A DNA stretch of 39,540 nt from Clostridia bacterium (GCA_017461635.1 JAFTXK010000082.1:1-39540); one strand, 5' to 3'; numbered from the stretch's first letter, positions 15,697 through 24,368 are shown. The notes: generated by a model from the letters alone, not told the origin. Numbers and translations: made by a program.

Positions 15697-15774
15697 TGGG
15701 ATATAGCCAAGTCGGTTAAGGCACAAGACTTTGACTCTTGCATTTCGTTGGTTCGAGTCCAACTATCCCAGCCA
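15697..15774 (+). tRNA. tRNA-Gln (TTG anticodon)
   Basis: Acceptor stem TGGGATA/TATCCCA, D arm AGCCAAGTCGGTTAAGGC, anticodon stem CAAGA/TCTTG with loop CTTTGAC (anticodon TTG), T arm GTTGGTTCGAGTCCAAC, discriminator G and an encoded CCA. The U1-A72 pair, the TTG anticodon and the A-G-C-C-A-A-G run match bacterial tRNA-Gln. Confidence 0.95.
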
Positions 15775-15812
15775 AAGCCCCAAGGACGAAAGTTCTTGGG
15801 GCTTACTTATAC
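15775..15812 (+). terminator. Terminator after tRNA-Gln
   Basis: AAGCCCCAAGGAC and GTTCTTGGGGCTT form a long GC-rich stem directly after the CCA end. The bases that follow (ACTTATACCCC) are only weakly T-rich. Confidence 0.7.
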
Positions 15813-15930
15813 CCCTTTCTTTTTCCCAAAATTTTTTGGGAAGCAAGAAGTAAAAAATAAAAGGTGAAAAGAGAGATTGATTTTGCTCCGCGCAAGCCGA
15901 ATTTTAATCGTTTGCGCGGTTCTCCGAAGG

Positions 15931-15972
15931 AAAAAGATTATAAAATCCGCAGAAAAAGATTATAAAATCCGC
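15931..15972 (+). repeat. Tandem 22-bp direct repeat upstream of aspS
   Basis: AAAAAGATTATAAAATCCGC occurs at 15931-15950 and again, identical, at 15953-15972. The second copy ends eight bases before the aspS -35 element. Confidence 0.85.
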
Positions 15973-15980
15973 CATTTATC

Positions 15981-16008
15981 TTGACAAAATGCCAAAACAG
16001 TGTATAAT
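15981..16008 (+). promoter_or_regulatory. aspS promoter
   Basis: TTGACA at 15981-15986 and TATAAT at 16003-16008 with 16 bases between. It lies 40 bases before the aspS start at 16049, leaving a short leader with no room for a T-box. Confidence 0.85.
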
Positions 16009-16048
16009 AAATATGGAATATTGTTTATATCTGAATAGGAGAAAAATT

Positions 16049-17836
16049 ATGGCACAATTGCTTACAAATAATGACAAACGCACCTGCTACTGCGCAGAGC
16101 TTTCCGAAAGTGACATTGGAAAAAAGGTCTGCGTTATGGGCTGGGCGCAGAGACAGAGAGACCTTGGTGGTCTGATCTTTATCGACTTGCGCGACCGCTC
16201 GGGCATCATTCAGCTCGCCTTTGACGAGGAAACAGAAAAGGATATCTTCGATTCGGCATTTACCGTCAGAGCAGAGTTTGTTCTCTGCGCGCACGGCGTT
16301 GTCAGAGCCCGTTCGTCGGTCAACCCCAACATTCCCACGGGTAAGATCGAGATCGCCGTTACAGAGCTGAAGATCCTTTCCGCGGCGCAGACACCGCCCT
16401 TTGAGATCGCCCCGGACAGCAAGGTCAATCCCGAGCTTCGCCTGAAGCACCGCTATCTCGACCTTCGCCGCCCCGATATGCAGGGCAATATTATTGCACG
16501 CTCACGCATCACAAAGATCGCCCGTGACTATTATGCGGATAACGGCTTTATGGATATTGAAACACCCTGCCTTATAAAGCCCTCGCCTGAAGGCGCAAGA
16601 GACTATCTCGTTCCTTCCAGAGTTCATCCCGGCAGATTCTATGCTCTTCCTCAGTCGCCTCAGCTCTATAAGCAGCTTCTGATGGTTTCGGGCTTTGACC
16701 GCTATTTTCAGATCGCGCGCTGCTTCCGAGATGAAGACCTTCGCGCTGACCGCCAGCCCGAATTTACACAGCTCGATACTGAGATGTCCTTTGCTACAGC
16801 AGATGACGTTATGGCTATGCATGAAGGCTTTATCAAGTATCTTTTCAAAGAATATTTCGGCAAAGAGATCGGTTATGATTTCATAAAAATGCCTTACCGC
16901 GAGGCAATGGATCGCTTCGGCTCGGATAAGCCCGATATCCGCTTCGGATTTGAGCTTAAGAACCTTTCCGACCTTCTCGCTTCCTGCGAATTCAAGGTTT
17001 TCGCGGGCGCGATAGCTGAGGGCGGTTCTGTACGCGCCATTAATGTTAAGGGCGGCGCCAAATTCACCCGCAAGGAGATCGATTCTCTCACCGAATATGT
17101 TAAAACTTATAAGGCAAAGGGACTTGCTTGGCTCAAATGGGCTGAAAGCGGCGAAATTTCTTCCTCCTATGCAAAGTTCCTTACAGAAGAAGAGAACGAA
17201 GCGATCAAGAAGGCTATGGAAGCAGAGCCCGGTGACCTTATCCTCATCGTAGCAGATAAAAACAAGGTCGTATTCGACGCTCTCGGCAATCTCCGCTGTG
17301 AATGTGCAAAGAGACTCGGTCTGCTCCGTCCCGATGATTTCAAGTTCCTCTGGGTAACAGAATTCCCCCTTCTCGAATGGAGCGAGGAGGACGGCAGATT
17401 CTATGCAATGCACCATCCCTTTACCTCTCCCATGGATGAGGATATGCAGTATATCGATTCCGATCCCGGCAGAGTTCGCGCAAAGGCTTATGATATCGTT
17501 CTTAACGGTACAGAGCTTGGCGGCGGTTCTGTTCGTATCCACAGCGAGGATATTCAGAAAAAGATGTTTGAGATCCTCGGTCTCACTTTGGAAGAAGCAA
17601 ACGAAAAATTCGGCTATCTGCTTGAAGCCTTCAAGTATGGCGTTCCGCCTCATGCCGGTCTTGCCTTCGGTCTTGACCGTCTTGTAACACTCCTTCTTGG
17701 TCTTGAGGACATTCGCGATGTTATCGCATTCCCCAAGGTTCAGAATGCAAGTGAGCTGATGTCGGGCGCACCCGGCCCTGCTGATCCCAAGGGTCTTGAC
17801 GAGCTTTGCATTGCCGTTACAAAGACCGAAGAATGA
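16049..17836 (+). CDS. aspS: Aspartyl-tRNA synthetase, bacterial type
   Basis: 595 residues from the ATG at 16049, which follows AGGAG; the frame stays open back to 15989, but that would overlap the promoter. It charges tRNA-Asp with aspartate. Order of domains: OB-fold anticodon-binding domain (1-110, with GWAQRQRDLGGLIFIDLRDR), class II catalytic core, motif 2 FRDEDLRADRQPEFTQLD near residue 225, the bacterial GAD insertion domain (about 290-410), and motif 3 GLAFGLDRLV near 537. The GAD insertion identifies the bacterial type. Whether it also charges tRNA-Asn cannot be told. It overlaps the following DUF2752 gene by four bases (ATGA). Confidence 0.97.
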   Translation: MAQLLTNNDKRTCYCAELSESDIGKKVCVMGWAQRQRDLGGLIFIDLRDRSGIIQLAFDEETEKDIFDSAFTVRAEFVLCAHGVVRARSSVNPNIPTGKIEIAVTELKILSAAQTPPFEIAPDSKVNPELRLKHRYLDLRRPDMQGNIIARSRITKIARDYYADNGFMDIETPCLIKPSPEGARDYLVPSRVHPGRFYALPQSPQLYKQLLMVSGFDRYFQIARCFRDEDLRADRQPEFTQLDTEMSFATADDVMAMHEGFIKYLFKEYFGKEIGYDFIKMPYREAMDRFGSDKPDIRFGFELKNLSDLLASCEFKVFAGAIAEGGSVRAINVKGGAKFTRKEIDSLTEYVKTYKAKGLAWLKWAESGEISSSYAKFLTEEENEAIKKAMEAEPGDLILIVADKNKVVFDALGNLRCECAKRLGLLRPDDFKFLWVTEFPLLEWSEEDGRFYAMHHPFTSPMDEDMQYIDSDPGRVRAKAYDIVLNGTELGGGSVRIHSEDIQKKMFEILGLTLEEANEKFGYLLEAFKYGVPPHAGLAFGLDRLVTLLLGLEDIRDVIAFPKVQNASELMSGAPGPADPKGLDELCIAVTKTEE

Positions 17837-18192
17837 TCCCTAAAAGGTCATTGATCCCAAAAAATTTTGCCCTTAAAACAGTCATAGCGGTGCTCACCGC
17901 CGCTCTGGCTATGGCAGTTTATAAAATAGGAATAAGCTGTGTTTTTCTCAAGCTTACGGGCATACCCTGTCCTTCTTGCGGAATAACAAGAGCAACTGCG
18001 GCTCTGCTTTCGGGCAGATTCGGCGATGCTTTAAGGCTTTATCCCGCTTACGGTGCTTTGCCGATGCTTTTCCTATATTTTATCTATGACGGTGAGGTGT
18101 TCTCCTCAAAATGGATTAACCGCGCAGTGCTCGCTCTCTGTTTTGCGGCAGTCATTATATTTTACATCATTAAATTAATTAATTTTTTATAA
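17833..18192 (+). CDS. DUF2752 membrane protein
   Basis: 119 residues, starting at the ATG that overlaps the aspS stop, so translation is probably coupled. The diagnostic DUF2752 motif GIPCPSCGITRA (Cys46, Cys49) sits between hydrophobic segments at about 14-40 and 75-90, with a last one at about 97-117. The family is a small inner-membrane protein of unknown function, often found close to TM2-domain genes, as here (15 bases before the TM2 gene). The conserved CPxCG could bind metal or be a redox pair. Confidence 0.85.
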   Translation: MIPKRSLIPKNFALKTVIAVLTAALAMAVYKIGISCVFLKLTGIPCPSCGITRATAALLSGRFGDALRLYPAYGALPMLFLYFIYDGEVFSSKWINRAVLALCFAAVIIFYIIKLINFL

Positions 18193-18207
18193 TTTGGAGG
18201 TACTTTT

Positions 18208-18618
18208 ATGTATTGCAAAAATTGTGGACAGCAGATCGATGATCTTGCCGTTGTATGCGTTCATTGCGGCGTTTCTACTGATATGGGCAATAAGTTCTGC
18301 AAGAACTGCGGCGCACCCGTATCCGATCCCAATGCGGCTATCTGCACAAACTGCGGCTGTGCTTTTGTAAAGCCCGTTAACCCCACAGATCAGAAATCAA
18401 AGCTTGTGGCAGGTCTTCTCGGAATCTTCCTCGGAGGTCTGGGAATACATAATTTCTATCTCGGATTTACCAAGAGAGCCTTAGTTCAGCTTCTTGTTTC
18501 TCTCCTTACCTGCGGTTTCGGCGCTCCTATCATGCAGATCTGGGGTCTTATCGAGGGTATATTCTATCTAATTGGTAAATATAATGTGGATGCCAACGGC
18601 AATCCTCTGTCTGAATGA
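18208..18618 (+). CDS. TM2-domain protein with N-terminal zinc ribbons
   Basis: 136 residues. Two zinc-ribbon units come first: Cys3-x2-Cys6 with Cys17-x2-Cys20, then Cys31-x2-Cys34 with Cys46-x2-Cys49. The TM2 domain follows at about 65-130 with its two hydrophobic helices and the conserved LGIFLGGLGIHNFYLGF and a polar turn near TCGFG. TM2 proteins are membrane proteins of largely unknown role, and the zinc-ribbon/TM2 combination is common in Clostridia. GGAGG precedes the ATG. A GGGCGCC/GGTGCCC hairpin without a T-run follows at about 18627-18645. Confidence 0.9.
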   Translation: MYCKNCGQQIDDLAVVCVHCGVSTDMGNKFCKNCGAPVSDPNAAICTNCGCAFVKPVNPTDQKSKLVAGLLGIFLGGLGIHNFYLGFTKRALVQLLVSLLTCGFGAPIMQIWGLIEGIFYLIGKYNVDANGNPLSE

Positions 18619-18671
18619 TATTTTTGGGGCGCCTTTTTGGTGCCCTTCCATTATGAAAGGGTGAATTGAAA

Positions 18672-19532
18672 ATGAAAAAATGGCAGATTGCGCTTTCCTC
18701 ATGCTTTTGGGGTACAGCGAACGAAGAGAACCTTAAGATAATGTTTAAGGAATGTGCCGAGGGAGGCATAAAAGCAGTTGAAATAAGCACCGGAGATCTT
18801 CATATTGCCGAAGCTCTGGACTGGGATATGATAAAGAGTCTCGCAGATGAAAACGGCATTGAGATCTGGTCTTATCATATTCCCTTTGCTCCCTTTCATA
18901 AGATAGATCCTTGCTTTGAGGATGAGGAAAAGCGACAGGAAACCGTTAAGATATTTACCGAGCTGGCGGAAAAGGCCGCAAAGGTCGGAGTGAAGAATTT
19001 TGTTATCCACCCAAGCGGAGAACCAAATCCCGATGATAGACGTTCTTTAAGAATTGCACAGTCAAAGAAGAGCTTTGCCGAAATGGCAGAGAGCTTTGCA
19101 AAATTCGGAGGCAGACCTCTTGTTGAAGATCTTCCCCGAAGCTGTCTCGGAAACTGCTCTGAGGATATTGCCGAAATAATCTCAGCAGATGAGCGCATCG
19201 GTGTGATTTTTGACACAAATCACCTTTTGAAGCAGGATAATATTGAATTTATCAAGGCTGTGGGCAACAGGATAGTGTCAACTCATGTTTCGGATTACGA
19301 TTTCACCGACGAAAAACATCTTCTGCCCGGCGAAGGAAAGATCGATTGGCCCGCGCTAATGCACGCCCTTGATGAAGTCGGCTATGAAGATCCGATACTA
19401 TATGAGCTCTCCCGAAACACAACAGACGTGATAGCGAGAAGCTCTCCTCTCACATACGGGGATATGATAAAAAATCATTCCGAGCTGATGAATTTTACAG
19501 CTCCGACACCGCATGATATTTATAAGGGATAA
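18672..19532 (+). CDS. Sugar phosphate isomerase/epimerase family protein (TIM barrel)
   Basis: 286 residues from the ATG at 18672; a TTG six bases earlier is in frame but less likely. The sequence has the layout of the xylose-isomerase-like TIM barrel: GIKAVEISTG near residue 35, WSYHIPF near 67, FVIHPSG near 113, VEDLP near 151, GVIFDTNHLL near 178, STHVSDYD near 208 and ILYELS near 250. The Glu/Asp/His residues at the strand ends are the expected divalent-metal ligands. Members isomerise or epimerise sugars or cyclitols, and the substrate here cannot be named. It follows the TM2 gene and ends at a strong terminator. Confidence 0.82.
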   Translation: MKKWQIALSSCFWGTANEENLKIMFKECAEGGIKAVEISTGDLHIAEALDWDMIKSLADENGIEIWSYHIPFAPFHKIDPCFEDEEKRQETVKIFTELAEKAAKVGVKNFVIHPSGEPNPDDRRSLRIAQSKKSFAEMAESFAKFGGRPLVEDLPRSCLGNCSEDIAEIISADERIGVIFDTNHLLKQDNIEFIKAVGNRIVSTHVSDYDFTDEKHLLPGEGKIDWPALMHALDEVGYEDPILYELSRNTTDVIARSSPLTYGDMIKNHSELMNFTAPTPHDIYKG

Positions 19533-19536
19533 ATAT

Positions 19537-19574
19537 AAGCCCCGAGGTTGCAAAATAGCCTCGGGGCTTTATTA
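19537..19574 (+). terminator. Terminator between the TIM-barrel gene and metH
   Basis: AAGCCCCGAGG (19537-19547) and CCTCGGGGCTT (about 19559-19569) form a GC-rich stem followed by TATTATT. It is symmetric enough to act for the convergent metH as well. Confidence 0.85.
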
Positions 19575-19606
19575 TTCACAATTGATCGGGCAGGGAACAG
19601 TAACTC

Positions 19607-22027
19607 TTATCCTATCGATTTTTCATGATCCTCGGCAAATCTTACGGCTGCCATTGCGTCCTTTGCGTAAAAATCCGCGCCGATCATATCAGCATATTCC
19701 TTTGTCAGAACTGCGCCGCCCACTACTATTTTTACCTTCGGGGTTCTCTCACGGATAAGCCCAATAGTGTCTGCCATGGCGGGAACGGTCGTTGTCATAA
19801 GCGAGCTGAGACCCACAAGGGGTGCTTTAAGTCTTTCTACTGTTTCAGCTATGGTCTCGGGCGGTACATCCTTTCCAAGATCTATGACCTCAAAGCCATA
19901 GTTTTCAAGAAGAAGCTTTACGATATTCTTTCCTATATCGTGGATATCGCCATGCACCGTTGCAATAACGACTTTACATCTCGTACTCCGCTTTCCTCCG
20001 TTTTCCGCGGACTGCATTTGCTGTTTTATCTTTTCGAAAGCTGCCTTTGCCGCTTCCGCGCTCATAAGAAGCTGGGGAAGATAGACTGTTTTTGCTTCAA
20101 AGCCCTTACCGACGATATCGAGGGCAGGGATGACCTCGTTTGAAACGATATCAAGGGGTGCTTCCTTATCCAGCATAGCCGCTGTAAGCTCACCGGCTTT
20201 TTCGGCAAGTCCTTTAATAATAGCATTTTTCAGCGGTGAACCACCGTCGCTCATGGGTGAAGCCTCGGCTGCCGCCATGGCTGTCACCGAGGGAGCAACG
20301 CTCGCAAATTTTTCGGAAAAAGCAATATATTCCGAAAAATTTTCATCCATGGAATGCAGGGCTTTATATGCATGGTAAACGCGCATCATATCTATGGAAT
20401 AGGGATTCATGATCGCCGCCGAAAGACCGCGGTCAAGGGCTGTGGCAAAGAACACGCTGTTTACAGCGTCTCTTGCAGGCAGACCGAAGGAGACATTTGA
20501 GATGCCAAGCGAAGAATTGAATCCGTTTTCCGCAAGCAGACGCACTGTTTTAAGTGTCGCTTCAGCCGCGCCCGCGTCGGCACTGATAGCCATTGCAAGG
20601 GGATCGAAGATCAGATCCTTTTTCTCTATTCCGTATTCCTTTGCCGCAGAATAGATCTTCTCGGCGATAGCATATCTGCCTTCCGCAGTATTCGGAATAC
20701 CGTTTTCATCAAGGGTCAGCGCAACTATAAAACCGCCGTACTTTTTCGCCAAGGGAAAGACTGCCTTCATGCTTTCTTCCTTACCGCTTACCGAATTTAT
20801 CATCGCTTTGCCGTTATAGAGGCGAAGAGCTCTCTCCATTGCCAAAGGATCTGCTGTATCGATCTGAAGGGGTAGGTCAATTATCGCCTGAAGCTCTGTT
20901 ACCGCGCTCTCCAGCATTTCGCTCTCGCATATCTCGGGCAGACCGACATTCACATCAAGGATCTGAACACCAAAGTCCTTTTGCTTAAGCCCTTCCTCAA
21001 GGATATACCCCATATCATTTTCAACAAGCGCCTGTTTGAAGCGTTTTTTACCCGTGGGATTGATCCTCTCTCCGATAAGGATCGGTGATTTTCCGAAATC
21101 AACGGCATGGGTATAGGAGGAAACGCAGGAAATATTCTTTTCTTCAATAGCTACAGGGGTAATATCAGCGGTTTTTTCCACTACCGCCTCGATATATTCC
21201 GGAGTAGTACCACAGCAACCTCCCGCAAGGCGGACACCTTCTTTTATAAGCTCCGTAACAGTAAGAGCAAATCCATCCGGATCTATGTCATAGACCGTTT
21301 TTCCGTTTTCAAATTTAGGCAGACCAGCATTGGGCTTAAGGAGCACCGGCACGGATGCGCGCTTTAAATATCTGCGGACTATAGGCGCTAATTTGTCGGG
21401 GCCGAGAGAGCAGTTTACGCCAATGGCATCCGCTCCCATACCCTCAAGCATTGCGACCATGGCTTCGGGAGAAGCACCCGTCATCAGCTTTCCGTCCTCG
21501 CCATAGGCATTTGAGACGAAAACAGGAAGGTCGCAATTCTCCTTCGCCGCAAGAAGTGCGGCTTTTGTCTCATAGCTATCATTCATCGTTTCAATAAATA
21601 TAAGATCAACGCCATATTTCGCGCCAAGGCGGACTGCCTCGGCAAAAGCACTGACTGAGTCCTCAAAATCAAGATCTCCATAGGGCTTCAGAAGCTTTCC
21701 CAGAGGTCCAATATCGAGAGCGATGAATTTTTTTCTCCTTGAAATACTGCTTTCGGCAGCATTCCTTGCATTTTTCACAGCCGCGCAAATGATTTTTTCC
21801 AGTTCCTCTGAATCGAATTTCAGAGGGTTTGCGCCGAAGGTATTTGTGCAAACTATGTTGCTTCCCGCGTCAAAATATGCGCGGTGTATGCTTTCGATAA
21901 GCTCGGGACGGCTGATGTTCAGCCTCTCGGGAAGCTCTCCCGCGCCAAGTCCTGCTGACTGGAGCAGAGTTCCCATTCCGCCGTCAAGATATGTAATATT
22001 GCTCCTTATAAATTCGGTAACTTTCAT
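19607..22027 (-). CDS. metH: Cobalamin-dependent methionine synthase lacking the activation domain
   Basis: 806 residues with three of the four MetH modules. The homocysteine methyltransferase domain (1-295) has the zinc ligands Cys206 (GVNCS) and Cys271-Cys272 (GGCCGT). The pterin (methyltetrahydrofolate) domain (about 315-560) begins with ILIGERINPTG. Then comes the cobalamin cap and binding module (about 600-806) with the DxHxxG motif DIHDIG, His696 being the lower axial ligand. The protein ends right after the B12 module. The AdoMet-dependent reactivation domain of E. coli MetH (about 350 residues) is absent, as in many anaerobes, where a separate reactivating protein is assumed. Its start codon overlaps the araC stop (ATGA). 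Confidence 0.93.
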   Translation of the reverse strand: MKVTEFIRSNITYLDGGMGTLLQSAGLGAGELPERLNISRPELIESIHRAYFDAGSNIVCTNTFGANPLKFDSEELEKIICAAVKNARNAAESSISRRKKFIALDIGPLGKLLKPYGDLDFEDSVSAFAEAVRLGAKYGVDLIFIETMNDSYETKAALLAAKENCDLPVFVSNAYGEDGKLMTGASPEAMVAMLEGMGADAIGVNCSLGPDKLAPIVRRYLKRASVPVLLKPNAGLPKFENGKTVYDIDPDGFALTVTELIKEGVRLAGGCCGTTPEYIEAVVEKTADITPVAIEEKNISCVSSYTHAVDFGKSPILIGERINPTGKKRFKQALVENDMGYILEEGLKQKDFGVQILDVNVGLPEICESEMLESAVTELQAIIDLPLQIDTADPLAMERALRLYNGKAMINSVSGKEESMKAVFPLAKKYGGFIVALTLDENGIPNTAEGRYAIAEKIYSAAKEYGIEKKDLIFDPLAMAISADAGAAEATLKTVRLLAENGFNSSLGISNVSFGLPARDAVNSVFFATALDRGLSAAIMNPYSIDMMRVYHAYKALHSMDENFSEYIAFSEKFASVAPSVTAMAAAEASPMSDGGSPLKNAIIKGLAEKAGELTAAMLDKEAPLDIVSNEVIPALDIVGKGFEAKTVYLPQLLMSAEAAKAAFEKIKQQMQSAENGGKRSTRCKVVIATVHGDIHDIGKNIVKLLLENYGFEVIDLGKDVPPETIAETVERLKAPLVGLSSLMTTTVPAMADTIGLIRERTPKVKIVVGGAVLTKEYADMIGADFYAKDAMAAVRFAEDHEKSIG

Positions 22028-22887
22028 GCTTTATCACTCTTTCTGTTTTTTCTGTGCATTTTTTGTCTGTATTCAGTGGCGGTCAAGCCATAATACTTTT
22101 TAAAGGTCTTCATAAAATGGATCTCGTCCTTATAGCCCGATAGCTCTGAAATTTCTCTGACGGAAATATTGCTTTCTGCCAAAAGCTTTGCCGCATGCTG
22201 CATTCTGATCTGTATCAGATACCTCAGCGGTGTTATATCATATTCTTCCTTGAATGCTTTGCAGAGCGCGGAATGGCTTATATAAAGCAAGCTGCAAAGG
22301 GTCTCAACGGAAAAATCGCTTCGGGCAAAATTTGTATCGAGAAAACGCGCGGCTTCATCGGCGCAATTTTTGGTTAATTGATCATTGCTTTCATTTTCGC
22401 AGAATTCACCCACGATGGTATAGAAGGCGGATCTCGCCTTATATTCATTGATGTTCCCTCTTTCTGCATCCATCATCATATCAAGCAGATCTGATTCCAG
22501 CTTTTTATATTCCTTTACATTTCTTATGGGATTATCAAGAGAAAATCCCATGCTTTCTCCGAGCTGCTTTGCCTGATTTCCACTGAAATAAAACCAAACA
22601 TATTTCCATCTATTATCCTCATCGGGATAATACATCAGATCCTCGCTTGGAGGCAGAAAGAATATTTGCTTCTCAGTGATATGGAATTCCTTACCGTTAA
22701 GATACAGATTTCCGCTTCCCTCAAAAACATAATGAAGGGTATACCCAAGCTGACGGTGTATCCATTTGATGGGCTTTATATAGTCAAAATTATTATATCC
22801 TATATTGTGGATATAAATATCGGTATCATTATGGTACGGGAATTTTTTTATAAGCTCTGCCTTGTTTTTTGTATCAAAAATTTTCAT
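22024..22887 (-). CDS. AraC-family transcriptional regulator
   Basis: 287 residues from the ATG at 22887, chosen for the GAGGTG in front of it rather than the in-frame codon at 22905. The N-terminal half is a cupin-type sensor domain (about 20-150, with LHYVFEGSGNLYLNGKEF and a later FFLPPSEDLMYYPD), the kind that binds sugars or small ligands. The C-terminal 100 residues hold the two helix-turn-helix motifs of AraC (FSVETLCSLLYISHSALCKAFK, and the second ending in ELSGYKDEIHFMKTFKKYYGLTATEYR). Its stop overlaps the metH start, and it is divergent from the Gfo/Idh gene, whose control it might exert. The ligand is unknown. Confidence 0.9.
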   Translation of the reverse strand: MKIFDTKNKAELIKKFPYHNDTDIYIHNIGYNNFDYIKPIKWIHRQLGYTLHYVFEGSGNLYLNGKEFHITEKQIFFLPPSEDLMYYPDEDNRWKYVWFYFSGNQAKQLGESMGFSLDNPIRNVKEYKKLESDLLDMMMDAERGNINEYKARSAFYTIVGEFCENESNDQLTKNCADEAARFLDTNFARSDFSVETLCSLLYISHSALCKAFKEEYDITPLRYLIQIRMQHAAKLLAESNISVREISELSGYKDEIHFMKTFKKYYGLTATEYRQKMHRKNRKSDKA

Positions 22888-22978
22888 TTTTTCACCTCTC
22901 CCCATGAGATGCTTACATAATCATCCCTATTATATCACATTTTTGCAAAAAAACACAGTTTTTTGGGTAAAAAATTAC

Positions 22979-23008
22979 ATTTACTTTTCAGATAAAATAC
23001 GTTATAAT
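22979..23008 (+). promoter_or_regulatory. Putative promoter of the Gfo/Idh gene
   Basis: TATAAT at 23003-23008 is clear. A weak -35 (TTTACT, 22979-22984) lies 18 bases upstream, as often in activator-dependent promoters. On the other strand TATAAT is also seen at about 22950, which would serve araC-metH. Confidence 0.45.
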
Positions 23009-23067
23009 ATGCTTGACTGAAAAAATTTACAAAAAAATCAAAATTTATCAAAAAGGAATGCAACATT

Positions 23068-24303
23068 ATGGAAAAAATCAAGCTTGGAGTTGTAGGTCTC
23101 GGAAGCCGCGGAAATATGCTTCTCTACTACAACATTGTTAACCTTCAGGAATACTATACTGTCACGGCTCTCTGCGATGTTTATGAGGACAGGATCGAGG
23201 ATGCCGCAAAGATCGTTACAGAGAACGGAATGGCAGAGCCCTTCCGCACGACCGATTACAATGAACTCGTTAAAAGAGATGACGTTGAGGCAGTGCTCAT
23301 TGCCTGCGCTTGGGAATATCATGTTCCCGTTGCCTGCGCGGCAATGAAGGCGGGCAAAGCAGTTGCCCTTGAGGTTGGAGGTGCTTACAGCGTTGAAGAC
23401 TGCTTCCTTCTCGTCCGCACACAGGAGGAGACCGGAGTGCCCTTCATGTTCATGGAGAACTGCTGCTATGATAAGTGTGAGCTTCTTGCCACAGCTATGG
23501 CGAGAAAGGGACTTTTCGGCGAGATCGTTCATTGCTCGGGTTCTTATTCCCATGATCTTCGCGAGGAGGTAACACGCGGAAAGGAAAACCGCCATTACCG
23601 CCTGCGCAATTATCTGAACCGCAACTGCGAAAATTATCCTACCCATGAGCTGGGCCCCATCGCAAAGCTTCTTGATATCAACCGCGGAAACCGAATGGTC
23701 TCTCTCGTTTCGGTTGCTTCAAAGTCTGCAGGTATGGAGGCTTATGTTGAGGCTCATAAGGATACTATGAATCCCGATCTTATCGGTGTTGATTTCAAGC
23801 AGGGTGATATCGTTAATACTATAATCACCTGCGCAAACGGCGAGACCATTCTCCTCAGGCTTGACACCAGTCTGCCCAGATTCTATTCCCGTGATTTTAC
23901 CGTCCGCGGAACAAAGGGCTTCTATGAGCAAGCTACCAATCTCGTCTTTATCGAGAAGGAAGGCGAGCCTGAAATATTCGATCCGCTTCCCGCTTATCAA
24001 AAGCTAATAAACAGCGGCAAGCAATATGAGGAGGAATATTTGCCTGATATCTGGAAGAATATCACCGAGGAGCAGGTAAAGAGCGGACACGGCGGTATGG
24101 ATTCTCTCGAATTCGTGGAATTTGCCAAGGCTCTGCGCTCAGGCGGTGAAATGCCTATCGATGTTTATGACGCCGCATCCTGGATGGTCATTTCCGTTCT
24201 TTCCGAGCAATCTATTGCGCAGGGCGGAGCACCCATGGCTATTCCTGATTTCACCGGCGGCAAATGGCTGATCAGAGAAAGAAAAGACGTTGTGGAATTC
24301 TAA
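23068..24303 (+). CDS. Gfo/Idh/MocA-family oxidoreductase, GH109-like
   Basis: A 411-residue NAD(P)-dependent enzyme. The N-terminal Rossmann fold starts with KLGVVGLGSRGNM (GxGxxG at about 10-15). VLIACAWEYHV and GKAVALEVGGAYSVEDC follow where the family has the conserved EKP region; here EVGG replaces EKP. The second half has a stretch like ENYPTHELGPIAKLLDINRGNRM, strongly reminiscent of GH109 proteins (NAD-dependent alpha-N-acetylgalactosaminidases). It may therefore act on a sugar or glycoside through transient oxidation. Substrate and true hydrolase activity are not established. A single-gene unit, with a bidirectional terminator right after, divergent from the AraC regulator. Confidence 0.83.
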   Translation: MEKIKLGVVGLGSRGNMLLYYNIVNLQEYYTVTALCDVYEDRIEDAAKIVTENGMAEPFRTTDYNELVKRDDVEAVLIACAWEYHVPVACAAMKAGKAVALEVGGAYSVEDCFLLVRTQEETGVPFMFMENCCYDKCELLATAMARKGLFGEIVHCSGSYSHDLREEVTRGKENRHYRLRNYLNRNCENYPTHELGPIAKLLDINRGNRMVSLVSVASKSAGMEAYVEAHKDTMNPDLIGVDFKQGDIVNTIITCANGETILLRLDTSLPRFYSRDFTVRGTKGFYEQATNLVFIEKEGEPEIFDPLPAYQKLINSGKQYEEEYLPDIWKNITEEQVKSGHGGMDSLEFVEFAKALRSGGEMPIDVYDAASWMVISVLSEQSIAQGGAPMAIPDFTGGKWLIRERKDVVEF

Positions 24304-24311
24304 CATAACAT

Positions 24312-24341
24312 AAAAAGGAGCAGGTTCTTCTGCTCCTTTTA
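24312..24341 (+). terminator. Terminator between the Gfo/Idh and MORN genes, bidirectional
   Basis: AAAAGGAGCAG and CTGCTCCTTTT form a perfect 11-bp stem with a six-base loop. It has A and T runs on both sides, so it can act for both convergent genes. Confidence 0.85.
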
Positions 24342-24352
24342 TCATTTTTGGA

Positions 24353-24368
24353 TGTTTCCCGTGAAACA
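24353..24368. promoter_or_regulatory. Variant parS site
   Basis: TGTTTCCCGTGAAACA differs at one position from the consensus TGTTTCACGTGAAACA. With its flanks, GATGTTTCCCGTGAAACATC, it is a 20-base palindrome broken only at one symmetric pair. It lies between two convergent genes, about 6 kb from the pair at 30328-30382. Confidence 0.7.

Noticed and set aside
16502-17653. 383-codon open frame on the minus strand
   Set aside because: It is antisense to the aspS catalytic core, with no recognised domain.
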